DNA of 64,000 nucleotides from Paenibacillus yonginensis (GCF_001685395.1 NZ_CP014167.1:3415501-3479500), one strand, 5' to 3'. Counted from the first letter of the stretch, positions 44,363 to 53,843 are shown. A program made the numbers and translations. The notes: a model not told the origin generated them from the letters alone.

Positions 44363-45187
44363 TTATTTCACAGAACCCGTCATACCGGCGACAAAATGCT
44401 TCTGCATCAGGAAGAACACCAGCGCCGTCGGCAGCGTCGAAATGACAATAGCTACCATGATCATCCCATAGTCCGGCGAATAACTCGAGCCAAGATTGGA
44501 AATGAGCAGCGGAATCGTGCGCTTCTCCGGCGACTGCAGGACGACGAGCGGCCATAAATAGTTGTTCCAGCTCGACATGAACGTAATGATCGCACCGGCC
44601 GCATAAGTTGTCTTCATCGTCGGCAGATACACGCGGAAGAACAAGCCAAGCTCGCTCAGTCCGTCAATCCGCCCTGCTTCCAGCAGCTCTTTTGGGAACA
44701 TTTTGGTGCTTTGGCGGAAGAAAAAGATCAGGAAGGCCGTCGTGAAGGTTGGCAGAATAACCGAAGCTACCGTATCGACGCCGATAAAAGGAACACTCCC
44801 GGAGAACTGTGCAAACATCCGGTACAAAGGCACCATAAGGGATGCAAAGGGAATCATCATGGACAGGAGCAAAATGTTGAATACGATATCTTTCGCTCTG
44901 CTCCGGTAAATCTCAAAGCCATATCCGGCCAGGGAGGCCACCAGCAGCGCCAGCACCGTCGTAATAACGGCAATCCGGCCTGAATTCCAAAGCGCCTGAC
45001 CCAGATTGATCTGCTCGGTTAAATGCTGGAAATTCCGGATCAGCTGCGCACCTGGAAGCAGGCGGCCATTGGATACATCTTTGGACAGATTCGTCGAGCT
45101 GACGAGAATCCAAAGGAACGGAAAGATGGAAACGGCAGCTGCCAGGCTCAGAAACACGTACATCCAGAAACGTTTGAATTTGGTCAT
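44363..45187 (-). CDS. Sugar ABC transporter permease, MalG type
   Basis: A 274-residue CUT1-family inner-membrane permease with six helices. The cytosolic coupling EAA loop is ELLEAGRIDGLSELGLFFRVYLP, as in MalG/AraQ. It pairs with the MalF-type permease directly upstream through an ATGA start-stop overlap (45184-45187). The ATPase is not encoded here; such importers commonly borrow a shared MsmX/MsmK ATPase encoded elsewhere. Context with LacZ indicates galactosides or galacto-oligosaccharides as substrate. Confidence 0.92.
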   Translation of the reverse strand: MTKFKRFWMYVFLSLAAAVSIFPFLWILVSSTNLSKDVSNGRLLPGAQLIRNFQHLTEQINLGQALWNSGRIAVITTVLALLVASLAGYGFEIYRSRAKDIVFNILLLSMMIPFASLMVPLYRMFAQFSGSVPFIGVDTVASVILPTFTTAFLIFFFRQSTKMFPKELLEAGRIDGLSELGLFFRVYLPTMKTTYAAGAIITFMSSWNNYLWPLVVLQSPEKRTIPLLISNLGSSYSPDYGMIMVAIVISTLPTALVFFLMQKHFVAGMTGSVK

Positions 45188-46074
45188 TTTCTGTCACCTG
45201 CCACTTTAAACTGGATGATGGACAGCAGCACGATCAGGATAACGATCGTATAGGACACGGTTGCCGCATACCCAAAGTCCGGCGTGTATTTAAACGACAA
45301 ATTATAGATATATTGCGAAATGGACATGGTCGCATTGCCGGGACCGCCCTTCGTGATGTTCATAACCTCGTCGAACAGCTGCAGCGTACCAATCGTTGAC
45401 GTGATGGAAGTAAACAGAATGATGGGCTTTAGCAGCGGAATCGTGATCGAACGGAACTGGCGGAAGGCGGAGGCCCCGTCAATCCGGGCGGCTTCGTAAA
45501 TGGAGCTGTCGATATTTTGCAGGCCCGAAAGATAAAAGATCATGTTATAGCCGGTCCAGCGCCAGGTGATGGCGATAATGATGGTGATCTTAGCCCAGAA
45601 CGGATCGGTGATCCATTGAATCGGCGCGGAAATCAGGTGCATGTTGGTCAAAGCCAGATTCACCAGCCCGTCGGTGCCAAACATATATTTGAACACGACC
45701 GAATAAGCAACCAGAGAGGTCACGCTCGGCAGGAAGATGGCAGTACGGAAAAATCCCTTGAATTTCAGCTTGCTGTCATTCAGCAGCACGGAAATAAAAA
45801 TGGACAACAAAATCATGATCGGCACCTGGATAACCAGGAAGATGCATGTATTTTTTAAGGCGGTGATAAAAACCTTGTCGGTGAACAACCGTTTATAGTT
45901 GTCTATCCCGTTGAAATGAATATTGGCGCCCGTTCCCGTCTTGAACGACAATAACAGCGCCTGGATCATCGGATAGAAATAAAACGTACAGATTAAAACA
46001 ACCGCAACAATGATAAACAGCCAGCCGGTCAAAGCGCCGTTAGGGCGGCGGCGAACTGCGGATTCGCTTTTCAT
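45184..46074 (-). CDS. Sugar ABC transporter permease, MalF type
   Basis: A 296-residue CUT1 permease with six membrane helices and the EAA loop SIYEAARIDGASAFRQFRSITIPLL. I start at the ATG at 46074 (MKSESAVRRRP), which puts a short basic N-terminus before helix 1; GGAGG is 10 nt upstream. The frame is open to 46170, but that includes the inter-gene hairpin side and lacks a ribosome site. Its stop overlaps the next permease start. Confidence 0.9.
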   Translation of the reverse strand: MKSESAVRRRPNGALTGWLFIIVAVVLICTFYFYPMIQALLLSFKTGTGANIHFNGIDNYKRLFTDKVFITALKNTCIFLVIQVPIMILLSIFISVLLNDSKLKFKGFFRTAIFLPSVTSLVAYSVVFKYMFGTDGLVNLALTNMHLISAPIQWITDPFWAKITIIIAITWRWTGYNMIFYLSGLQNIDSSIYEAARIDGASAFRQFRSITIPLLKPIILFTSITSTIGTLQLFDEVMNITKGGPGNATMSISQYIYNLSFKYTPDFGYAATVSYTIVILIVLLSIIQFKVAGDRK

Positions 46075-46160
46075 GACATGGGCCCCTCCTCTCTCTTCCA
46101 TAACAGTCTGTCGGAAATCTCTCTCTTGCGGTGTGCAGCGGGGAAAGATGAGACTTTTGA

Positions 46161-46203
46161 GAAACGGCATACCGCCCTGCAGGAGGACGGTATGCCGGTT
46201 TCA
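46161..46203 (-). other. Stem-loop between binding-protein gene and permease genes
   Basis: GAAACGGCATACCG pairs with CGGTATGCCGGTTTC (one bulge) around a 13-nt loop. There is no T-tract. Such intercistronic stems often stabilise the upstream binding-protein mRNA or lower read-through into permease genes. Confidence 0.6.
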
Positions 46204-46223
46204 AGGACGAATCAAGCTTAAGC

Positions 46224-47516
46224 TTAGTGCAGCTGGCTTTCAGCCTGGGCCTGCGCATCGGCAAGCACTTTATCCAGATCCTGGCCGTTCAGGTAATTCT
46301 GCATTTCGCTGACCAGAATATCTTCGATGGCATACGTGTTCATGCCGTAGTTGACTCTCGGAATTTGCTGCGTCCATTTGTTGAAGTCCTCAACCGTCTT
46401 CTGACCGCCGAAGAAATCGTCGCTTTCCTTGTAGGCTTCGCCTTCGCCGGCTGCTTTAAGAGTTCCGATGACGCCTACATTTTTAAGCATGTCTTGGTAA
46501 AGCGCTACATCAGAGCCCATCGTCTTCTGTAGAAATTCCGCCGCTTTCTCCTTGCCTGGAATATTTAACACATACCAGGAGCTGCCGCCGATGTTCGTTG
46601 CGTTGACAGAGCTTGAAGTATTCTTCAGCTTAGGCATCGGTACAATTGCCCATTTACCGGATTGGGAAGCCTCCGCCTTCACGGATGGCGTAATCCAGTT
46701 GCCTGTCGGAACGGAGGCCACATCGCCGCTGTTGAAGCCGGCCAGGAATTGGCTCCAGTCCGAAGTAATCTTGACGGTATCGGATTCCATCAAAGCCTTA
46801 TAGGTTTGGAAGGCGTCCTTCAAAGCCGCATTGTCTTTCAAATCCGGCGTGCTGCCGTCTTCCTTCGTGTACCAGGAGCCGGCGGACTGGATCATCATCC
46901 GGATTAGCCCGAGGTCGTTCGGGTCCTGAGTCAGCATGTCATGCCCGGTTTTTGCTTTGACGTCCTTGGCGATCTCGATATAGCGGTCCCAGTCGATATT
47001 CGTCAAATCAGCCGCCTTGTATCCGGCCTCCTGCAGATAATCTGTGCGGACATACAGGCCCGCTACGCCGGAGTCGAACGGAACGCCGTATTGTTTGCCG
47101 TCCAGACTGCTGGAGGCGATTTTGTAATCGGCGAAATCCCCCGGCTTAATCACGCTGGACAGATCATAGAAGGCGTCAGGATACGCTTTCAAAAAGCTCT
47201 GCGCACGGTAATCCTCAATCAGCACAATGTTCGGAAGCCCGTTAGTCGTACCGGAGTTAAGGCCGGTGTTCAGCTTCTGAATAATATCGTCCTGCGCGTA
47301 TTCGATGACATTGATTTTTTGGTCAGGGTCGGTTTTGGCATACGCTTCAACCGCAAGCTTCATGGCTGCAATATTGAAGTTTGGATCCCAGGCCCAAACT
47401 GAAATTTCCTGGCCGGAATCGCCTCCGCTGCCTCCGGATGCCGAATTGTCCGACTTGCTGGAGCAGGCCGTCAGCAGCAGAAAGGTGGCGAGCAGAAGAA
47501 CAAATGCTTTTTTCAC
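46224..47516 (-). CDS. Extracellular sugar-binding lipoprotein (CUT1 ABC importer)
   Basis: A 430-residue substrate-binding protein. Lipoprotein signal peptide with lipobox LLTAC (Cys18), then a Ser/Gly linker. The body has EISVWAWDPNFNIAAMKLAVEAY and the family-1 binding-protein pattern, with VASVPTGNWITPSV for the hinge. It delivers an oligosaccharide, probably a galactoside given the linked LacZ, to the two permeases. The start is GTG (47514-47516), with AAGGGGG 8 nt upstream. First gene of the structural operon, behind two cre-like sites. Confidence 0.92.
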   Translation of the reverse strand: MKKAFVLLLATFLLLTACSSKSDNSASGGSGGDSGQEISVWAWDPNFNIAAMKLAVEAYAKTDPDQKINVIEYAQDDIIQKLNTGLNSGTTNGLPNIVLIEDYRAQSFLKAYPDAFYDLSSVIKPGDFADYKIASSSLDGKQYGVPFDSGVAGLYVRTDYLQEAGYKAADLTNIDWDRYIEIAKDVKAKTGHDMLTQDPNDLGLIRMMIQSAGSWYTKEDGSTPDLKDNAALKDAFQTYKALMESDTVKITSDWSQFLAGFNSGDVASVPTGNWITPSVKAEASQSGKWAIVPMPKLKNTSSSVNATNIGGSSWYVLNIPGKEKAAEFLQKTMGSDVALYQDMLKNVGVIGTLKAAGEGEAYKESDDFFGGQKTVEDFNKWTQQIPRVNYGMNTYAIEDILVSEMQNYLNGQDLDKVLADAQAQAESQLH

Positions 47517-47586
47517 TTTGAAATCCCCCTTGTTAATGAAAGTTCCTTGTTGATGAAACTCCTACGTTGTTGACTGCGCCATCCGC

Positions 47587-47600
47587 TGAAAGCGCTTGCT
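47587..47600. promoter_or_regulatory. cre-like site 1 upstream of the sugar operon
   Basis: TGAAAGCGCTTGCT fits TGNAANCGNWNNCW at all fixed positions and lies about 70 nt before the binding-protein start. Implies CcpA carbon catabolite repression. Confidence 0.6.
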
Positions 47601-47679
47601 GTTCTGGATTTATCTTAGCACCCCGCCAAAAGGAGACGTTAGGAATATATCTATCGGGATTTGCGATTTTATTGGATTA

Positions 47680-47693
47680 TGCAAGCGCATTCA
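47680..47693. promoter_or_regulatory. cre-like site 2 upstream of the sugar operon
   Basis: TGCAAGCGCATTCA also fits the CcpA consensus. It lies 93 bp from site 1, in the same 235-nt gap between the kinase gene and the binding-protein gene. Confidence 0.55.
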
Positions 47694-47751
47694 TTTCGGC
47701 GGTTTGCACTTTTTTTGGCTGCTGGCATTTTTTTTTGGATTTACTTGTTTA

Positions 47752-49539
47752 TTAGCCGCTCAACGTTTCGTCCTGAACCTCCCAAGGGATTCTAAGTCTT
47801 ATGCGGGTTCCTTCTCCCGGCTTGCTTTCGATGGAAACGCCGTAATTCTCACCGTACAGCAGCAGAATCCGTTCATGTACATTCCTTACGCCTATTCCGT
47901 TGAACATCTGCCGTTTGTTCCTGGAATTAGGCAGCTTGTTAGAGCCCGGTTCCAGATCCATGCCGTCCCCGTTATCAATCACTTCACACAGCAGCGCATG
48001 GTCTTCCCTCGAAATCATGACATAGATATAGCCGGTATTCCGGTCCTTAAAGCCGTGGAAGAAGGCGTTCTCCACAAACGGCTGAAGGATCAGCTTCGGC
48101 AGCTTGGCTTTCATGCAATCCGGCGCAATAAAAAAATCCACCTGAATGCCGGTCCCGTAACGGACCTGGTTTATGAAGACGTAATGCTTCAGGTTCACCA
48201 GCTCCTCTTCCACCGTAATCGTCTCGGATACGTTGCTGATCGTGTTCTGAAGCAGGGAGATCAGCGCATGGATCGTCTCTGTCGCTTTCTCTTTATTGCC
48301 GCGCTGCACCAGAATATTGACTGAAGCCAGCGTATTATAGAGGAAATGCGGGTTGATCTGCCGCTGTAAAGCCGCAAGCTCCGCATTGCGTTGCTCCTTC
48401 TGCGTCTTGACGAGCTGGCTGATATAATCGTTTAATTCATCAAGCATATAGTTGAAGGCCGCGCCCAGCTCCTTGGTTTCGTAGCTTCCGCCTATCGTAA
48501 TGTAGTTATGAAAATTCCGTTTGGTCACGCTGGACATCTGTCTGACCAGGAGCCGCAGCGAACGGGTGACCTGGCGGATGATGATAAACAGAATCAGCAG
48601 GGAAGCTGCAACAATAGCCGCTCCGGTTACAACGATTTGTTTGACGGGAAACAGCTTCGCCAGCGCCATCTTCTTGTCGATCAAGTTAACGATATAGAAA
48701 TCATAAGTAGGCAGGTTATCCGCCAGTACGATATCGTTAACTCCTCTGCTGTTCACTGTTGTATAGGCGAGGCCCCGCTCCTCTATGGCCGCCGCGCTTC
48801 GGAGCAGCTCTTCCGACCGTTCCCCGATCCGGTCTTCCAGATTGCTGGAGACGATCTGACCCTTCTGGTCCAGAATGACAACGTCATTGCCGGCGCTTGT
48901 GAAATTCGCATAGAACTGGCGGAAGTCCGGCTCACGGATCATCATAAACAGAACCCCGTAAATCTCTTTGGTAGACGGTGTTCGGAGTGCCTTGGAGGCA
49001 ATAATCAGCGGTTGGCCGTCCGTCTCCTCGCTGCCTCTGAAATAACGGTAGGACAGCTTCTCCGGATGTTGGATCGTCTCCTCGTACAGCACGCTGTCTC
49101 TTAATTCTTCGGTTGTGCCTGTCCAATAAGCGCGGTTGTTAAAATAACTTCTGCCGTTTATGCCAAGCACGGCAACGGCGACTTCCTTCAGATCCAGGCT
49201 GCTCTGGATATGCTTCATCTGCTCGGTCATCCGGTACACGGACTGTGCATTGGTTAACGAGTCCTGGTCCCCTTCCGTCAGGAAGGTCTTGACGGTAAAG
49301 CTCTGCGCTACTTCATTAGAGACAGTAACGATGCCATAGTTGAAATCTTCGAAGCTGTTCTTGATCTGGGTAATCACCTTGGAGTTGGTAATGCTGAACG
49401 TGTTCATGAACAAATTCTGCGCCACCTGCACCATGATTAAAGAAGTGACAAGTGCGACGGTAATGGTACTGACGACCATCACGATAAAAATTTTCCCAAA
49501 CAGGGTCTGCTGGGAGAAACGCATCCATGTCCGTTTCAT
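47752..49539 (-). CDS. YesM-type sensor histidine kinase
   Basis: A 595-residue membrane kinase of the LytS/YesM branch. Helix 1 at about 14-37, an extracytoplasmic dCACHE-like sensor (about 40-295), helix 2 at 302-322, HAMP (about 322-375), His_kinase box with His398 in QINPHFLYNTL, and HATPase_c with PFVENAFFHG, IDNGDGM and GIGVRNVHERI. It starts 3 nt after the response regulator stop. It should sense an extracellular or transported sugar and phosphorylate the paired regulator, which in turn would activate the adjacent transporter-LacZ operon. Confidence 0.92.
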   Translation of the reverse strand: MKRTWMRFSQQTLFGKIFIVMVVSTITVALVTSLIMVQVAQNLFMNTFSITNSKVITQIKNSFEDFNYGIVTVSNEVAQSFTVKTFLTEGDQDSLTNAQSVYRMTEQMKHIQSSLDLKEVAVAVLGINGRSYFNNRAYWTGTTEELRDSVLYEETIQHPEKLSYRYFRGSEETDGQPLIIASKALRTPSTKEIYGVLFMMIREPDFRQFYANFTSAGNDVVILDQKGQIVSSNLEDRIGERSEELLRSAAAIEERGLAYTTVNSRGVNDIVLADNLPTYDFYIVNLIDKKMALAKLFPVKQIVVTGAAIVAASLLILFIIIRQVTRSLRLLVRQMSSVTKRNFHNYITIGGSYETKELGAAFNYMLDELNDYISQLVKTQKEQRNAELAALQRQINPHFLYNTLASVNILVQRGNKEKATETIHALISLLQNTISNVSETITVEEELVNLKHYVFINQVRYGTGIQVDFFIAPDCMKAKLPKLILQPFVENAFFHGFKDRNTGYIYVMISREDHALLCEVIDNGDGMDLEPGSNKLPNSRNKRQMFNGIGVRNVHERILLLYGENYGVSIESKPGEGTRIRLRIPWEVQDETLSG

Positions 49540-49541
49540 TG

Positions 49542-51146
49542 TTATAGATGTCCTTCCATGAATTGTTTGCGGTATTGGCTTGGAGACAGCCCTTTCTGCT
49601 TGCGGAATACTTTGGTGAAATAGCTGTGCTCGGAATACCCGACCTGGCTGCTGATGTCGGAAATCGGCATATCCCCCCGCCTTAACAGCTCACAAGCCTG
49701 TTCAATCCGTACCTTGTTCAGATATTCGCTGAAACCTTCTTTATTATGGGTGGCGAAATAATTGGATAAATAAGACGGGTTGAAATGAAAATGATGGGCA
49801 ATCTCCGTCAGCGTCAGCGGTTCTGCGTAATGCTCCTGGATGTATTCCAGAATCCGCTGGACCGCCGGACTGCCTGCTGGACGAGCCCGCTGCAGGATAC
49901 ACTCTTCCGCTTCCGCGAGGAAAGCTTCGATCAGCCTGGACGCTTCATGAATATCAGCCGATTCGTGAATGCTGCGGAAATATTCGTATTTCCGGTCCTC
50001 CAGCCTGCGGGCCTCATACTGAAAGCGAAGCAGCGCAAGTATAATGTTGAAGACGCAGTGCCCCATCCAAGATTTAAATTCATACATCCCGATGTCCAGC
50101 CTGCCGGGGACCGCTGCCAGATAACCGCGCAGCCGGGTAAATGCGGCCTGGAATTCCTGCCCGTTCAGCTCCCGGCTAAATGCTTCGCCATCAAAAGCCA
50201 GGGAATCCAGCGGCTTAACGGTCCGCTCCCCGGCCACAAACACCTGTTCACCCGGGAGGAAAAACCGTTTCTCCAGCAAAACCGGGATTTGCTCGGCAGC
50301 CTCGTGAAGTGCTTCCAGCTCGCGAAAAGGGGCACTGAGCGCAGCGGCTGCAGGCAGCCCCTCGAGTTCGCAGCTCTTCACCAGCTGCTGCAGCACCTCC
50401 GCTGCCGGGCCTGCCGAGCCCTCTGGGCCGAAGAAACGTTCATCGGCATTCCATAACCACCGGAGGCGGCCATCCTCCTGACTTAACGGACGAAACTCCA
50501 AAGGGAGATTTCCTCTTCGGATCAGCGATTCCAGCAAGGCTTCAGCCGCATGCTGGAACTCCTCGGACGAACGTTCGGCTTGACTGCCCAACCGCTCCAT
50601 GCTCAGTAAAGCAAAAGAAGACCGGCCAAAGGCGCTCAGCATCCGTTCGCGTACAGAATCGTTATCGAGCGGATAACCGGACACCAGCTTATCAAGAGCT
50701 GCTTCAAGCCATCGGCCTTCGGCCCCCGGCTGTTCGGCTTCCTGGAGTCCGGGTATGGTGCTGGCCACTTTTTTTAATAGACCAAGCAGCTCTCCCGCAT
50801 CCAGCTTGGGTTTAAGAATATAATCCGAGGCGCCGCTTTGAAAGGTCGAACGAACGAACTCAAATTCGCTGAAGCTGCTGAGCACCACGATTTTGACTTC
50901 CGGATGCCGGCTCTGGATCTGGCGGGCCAGCTCTTCCCCATCCATTACAGGCATAACGATGTCCATGAGCAGAATATGGGGCTGCAGCAGGCCGATTTGC
51001 TCCAAGGCCTCCTTTCCGTTGGAAGCTTCGCCAATGATCGTAAAACCTTCGCTCTCCCAGTCAAACAGATGTTTGATGCCCTGGCGTACCAGCATTTCAT
51101 CATCTACAATCAACACTTTGCAATAAGAATTCAAAGTCGTATTCAT
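49542..51146 (-). CDS. YesN-type AraC-family response regulator
   Basis: A 534-residue regulator: receiver (Asp62 in LLMDIVMPVMDG, Lys in LKPK), a long middle region (about 125-425) typical of YesN proteins, and a C-terminal double-HTH AraC domain (YAEPLTLTEIAHHFHFNPSYLS and MPISDISSQVGYSEHSYFTKVFRKQKG). It is paired with the YesM-type kinase next to it. I start at the ATG at 51146; the frame is open to a TTG at 51155. Likely activates the binding-protein operon promoter. Confidence 0.92.
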   Translation of the reverse strand: MNTTLNSYCKVLIVDDEMLVRQGIKHLFDWESEGFTIIGEASNGKEALEQIGLLQPHILLMDIVMPVMDGEELARQIQSRHPEVKIVVLSSFSEFEFVRSTFQSGASDYILKPKLDAGELLGLLKKVASTIPGLQEAEQPGAEGRWLEAALDKLVSGYPLDNDSVRERMLSAFGRSSFALLSMERLGSQAERSSEEFQHAAEALLESLIRRGNLPLEFRPLSQEDGRLRWLWNADERFFGPEGSAGPAAEVLQQLVKSCELEGLPAAAALSAPFRELEALHEAAEQIPVLLEKRFFLPGEQVFVAGERTVKPLDSLAFDGEAFSRELNGQEFQAAFTRLRGYLAAVPGRLDIGMYEFKSWMGHCVFNIILALLRFQYEARRLEDRKYEYFRSIHESADIHEASRLIEAFLAEAEECILQRARPAGSPAVQRILEYIQEHYAEPLTLTEIAHHFHFNPSYLSNYFATHNKEGFSEYLNKVRIEQACELLRRGDMPISDISSQVGYSEHSYFTKVFRKQKGLSPSQYRKQFMEGHL

Positions 51147-51404
51147 CGCTCGCAATCCCGCTTTCTGTATTCAAATTCTTGCAACCGCTTTATTCTCTTT
51201 TTGTTTTATTATATCTCGGATTTAAGCGCAAACCTGAAGAACTGCCGAATGGCTCCTGTTTTTCTGGCCGGTCAGTACCTTTTGAATACCTGGTTACCCG
51301 CAGGTCAGTACTTGAAATAGGACCCCATTCCCCTCATAATGACGGTATTATGCCAGCCGCAGGATAAAGCAACCCTGCCCTTCTGCGGGCTTAAGGAGGT
51401 CTAT

Positions 51405-52265
51405 ATGAAACTGAGAGTTTCTGCTGTTCAATACCATCTGCACACCATCCATTCTTTCGATGAATTCGCTGAGCAAGCTGAACATTATATAAAAACCGCC
51501 GCAGAATTCGGTACTGAATTTATCTTGTTCCCCGAATTCCTGACGACTCAATTGCTGTCCATCGGTAATGGACAAGGACAAGCGCTGGAAATCGGCGACC
51601 TGCCGGATTTCACCGGGCCTTACCGCGAGCTGTTCAGCAGGCTGGCTGCCCGCGAGAACATGCATATTATCGCCGGTACCCACGTCATCCGCAGAAACGG
51701 CAAGCTGTACAATACAGCCCACCTCTTCTATCCTGATGGCCGCGTTGGCGAACAAGCCAAGCTGCATATCACACCAACCGAAGTTGACGAGTGGAACATT
51801 ACTCCGGGTGAAGGGCTGGAAATTTTCGAGACGGAGAAAGGCAAAATAGCCGTGCTCACCTGCTATGATATCGAGTTCCCCGAAATTGTCCGTATGGCAC
51901 GCGCCAAAGGAGCTAATGTGATCTTCAGTCCGTCCTGCACAGACGACCGTCACGGCTTCTACCGGGTCCGATATACCAGCCACGCCCGGGCCGTAGAGAA
52001 CGAAGTCTATGTCGTTTCTACCGGGACGGTCGGTGCGCTTCAGACGGTGGACTTCATGCGCGCCAATTTCGGCCAGGCCGCGGTTATTACGCCGAACGAC
52101 ATTCCGTTCCCGCCGCGCGGCATCCTTGCTGAAGGCGAAATCAACCAGGATATGATCGTGACGGCCGACCTCGATCTGGATCTGCTCGAGCAGGTCCGCA
52201 AGAAAGGCTCCGTCAGCACCTGGCGTGACCGCCGGACCGATCTTTATCCGGATTGGAAGGCTTGA
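51405..52265 (+). CDS. Carbon-nitrogen hydrolase (nitrilase superfamily)
   Basis: A 286-residue nitrilase-fold amidase with an intact catalytic triad: Glu44 in LFPEFL, Lys119 in QAKLHITPTE and Cys153 in LTCYDIEFPE. It resembles the amidase half of B. subtilis YhcX, in which a GNAT domain and a nitrilase domain are fused; here the GNAT is a separate gene 4 nt downstream. The start is the ATG at 51405, behind AAGGAGGT with 4-nt spacing. The substrate is unknown. The 354-residue open frame on the other strand is a shadow. Confidence 0.9.
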   Translation: MKLRVSAVQYHLHTIHSFDEFAEQAEHYIKTAAEFGTEFILFPEFLTTQLLSIGNGQGQALEIGDLPDFTGPYRELFSRLAARENMHIIAGTHVIRRNGKLYNTAHLFYPDGRVGEQAKLHITPTEVDEWNITPGEGLEIFETEKGKIAVLTCYDIEFPEIVRMARAKGANVIFSPSCTDDRHGFYRVRYTSHARAVENEVYVVSTGTVGALQTVDFMRANFGQAAVITPNDIPFPPRGILAEGEINQDMIVTADLDLDLLEQVRKKGSVSTWRDRRTDLYPDWKA

Positions 52266-52268
52266 GGG

Positions 52269-53030
52269 ATGAAGCCGGATATGCAGAAAGGGAAAGAGAC
52301 AGGGAAGGCCTCCGTTAAAACCACCGGTGGCCGCAGCCTGTACCGCAAAGAATTTTATATCTACGGGCAGGACGGCCGGCCTGTCCCTGCTGTGATCCGG
52401 AATTACCGGCAAGAGGACTTTGACGGCATGATTGCGATCCAGCAGGCCTGCTTCCCTCCTCCTTTCCCTTCAGAGTTGTGGTGGAACCGGGAGCAGCTGG
52501 AGAACCATGCCGCCTTGTTTCCGGAAGGGGCTTTATGTGTAGAGATCGAAGGCCGGCTGGCCGGGTCGATGACCGGACTGATCGTCCGTTTCGATCCTGA
52601 ACATCCGGATCACACGTGGGCAGAGATTACGGATGAAGGCTATATCCGCAATCATAATCCGGACGGCGATACGCTTTATGTGGTGGATATTTCGGTAGCC
52701 CCTCATTACCGGAAGCTGGGTTTAGGCAAATGGCTGATGTTCTCCATGTACGAAGTAGTGGTCCAGCTTGGACTGGACCGCCTGCTCGGCGGCGGGCGAA
52801 TGCCGGGTTATCATCGCCATGCCGCTTCCTTAAGCGCCGAGCAGTATGTCCAGGCCGTTATCCACGGCGAACTGAAAGATCCTGTGCTGTCCTTCCTGCT
52901 GCGCTGCGGCAGAACACCGGTCAAGGTGATCGCCGGTTACCTGGAGGATGAAGAATCTCTGAATTACGGCACGCTGATGGAGTGGCGAAATCCTTTTAAA
53001 GCTGCAGCTTCTGTTGTTGAACTTAATTAG
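52269..53030 (+). CDS. GNAT acetyltransferase linked to the nitrilase
   Basis: A 253-residue protein with a GNAT domain (about 40-190): VIRNYRQEDFDGMIAIQQACFPPPFP, then the acetyl-CoA loop VAPHYRKLGLGKWLM (Arg-x-x-Gly-x-Gly). The N-terminal 30 residues are polar; the C-terminus extends past the usual core (GGGRMPGYHRHAASL, then a helix-rich end). It looks like the separated GNAT half of YhcX-type fusions. The ATG has GGAAGG 8 nt upstream and is 4 nt from the nitrilase stop, so the genes are co-translated. Confidence 0.85.
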   Translation: MKPDMQKGKETGKASVKTTGGRSLYRKEFYIYGQDGRPVPAVIRNYRQEDFDGMIAIQQACFPPPFPSELWWNREQLENHAALFPEGALCVEIEGRLAGSMTGLIVRFDPEHPDHTWAEITDEGYIRNHNPDGDTLYVVDISVAPHYRKLGLGKWLMFSMYEVVVQLGLDRLLGGGRMPGYHRHAASLSAEQYVQAVIHGELKDPVLSFLLRCGRTPVKVIAGYLEDEESLNYGTLMEWRNPFKAAASVVELN

Positions 53031-53077
53031 AAGTATTTCGAAGGAATCACAATTCGATTTTAGTTATAAGGAGAGGG

Positions 53078-53770
53078 ATGGATTTGGCAAAGCCAAACAT
53101 GCAGTACCACCGCATTACGAGCATTAAAGATCCGCTGTTCGCGGATATGCACCGCCTGATGCAGGAAGTTTTCCCGCCCGAGGAAGTGCTGGAGTTCGGT
53201 TTGTGGAAGGAGCCGCTTGAAGATCCGGGCATTCGTGTGTTTGTTGCCGTGCTGGACGGTAAAGTGGTGGGGACAACCGAATATCGTTATTATGAGGATT
53301 TTAATGTGGCCATGACCGATTTTACGATCATCGGGCAGCCGGGACTGGGCATCGGCCGTTATTTGTGGAAGCAAAGACAAGATGACCTGCAGGCTTTAGC
53401 TGCTGCTAACGGCAAAGAGCTTTACGGCATGTTTGCCGAGATTTATGATCCTTATCGCGATCTGGACCATGAATTCGGCGGGATCAAACCGATGGACCCG
53501 TTTGTGCGCCGGGAGGTTTTGTCGCATCTGGGTTACAAACGTCTGGATTTCCCTTATGTGCATCCTTCCTGGAATAATGATGGCAAAGCCGTAAGCGGGC
53601 TTGATTTGTGCTTTATGCCGGCCGATTACGAGCAGGACGAGCTGTCCACCGAGCTGATCGTGAATTTCCTGGAGCGCTATTACAGCGTGCTGGACCAGAA
53701 GCCGCGCGAGTGGCTGGATATGGTGACAGACTTGAATAAGAAACCATCGGCAGCACTTCTGCCCCTCTAA
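53078..53770 (+). CDS. GNAT-fold acetyltransferase, divergent
   Basis: A 230-residue protein with a GNAT core (about 12-160): MHRLMQEVFPPEEVLEFGL, VAVLDGKVVGTTEYRYYEDFN, and an acetyl-CoA loop IIGQPGLGIGRYLW. This is looser than the classical motif. The remaining 70 residues are helix-rich. Third gene of the nitrilase-GNAT-GNAT operon, 47 nt after the second. The start at 53078 has AAGGAG 4 nt upstream; a TTG at 53084 is better spaced and also possible. Confidence 0.78.
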   Translation: MDLAKPNMQYHRITSIKDPLFADMHRLMQEVFPPEEVLEFGLWKEPLEDPGIRVFVAVLDGKVVGTTEYRYYEDFNVAMTDFTIIGQPGLGIGRYLWKQRQDDLQALAAANGKELYGMFAEIYDPYRDLDHEFGGIKPMDPFVRREVLSHLGYKRLDFPYVHPSWNNDGKAVSGLDLCFMPADYEQDELSTELIVNFLERYYSVLDQKPREWLDMVTDLNKKPSAALLPL

Positions 53771-53800
53771 ACAGCCCCTATAATACAGGCCAAACAGCAT

Positions 53801-53843
53801 AAAAGCCCCGGTTCCTCCATCAGCATGGAAGAGTCGGGGCTTT
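53801..53843. terminator. Bidirectional terminator
   Basis: AAAAGCCCCG and CGGGGCTTT around a long loop lie between convergent genes ending at 53770 (+) and 53888 (-). Confidence 0.78.

Noticed and set aside
51348..52412. 354-residue open frame antisense to the nitrilase gene
   Set aside because: Shadow of a gene with an intact catalytic triad on the plus strand.
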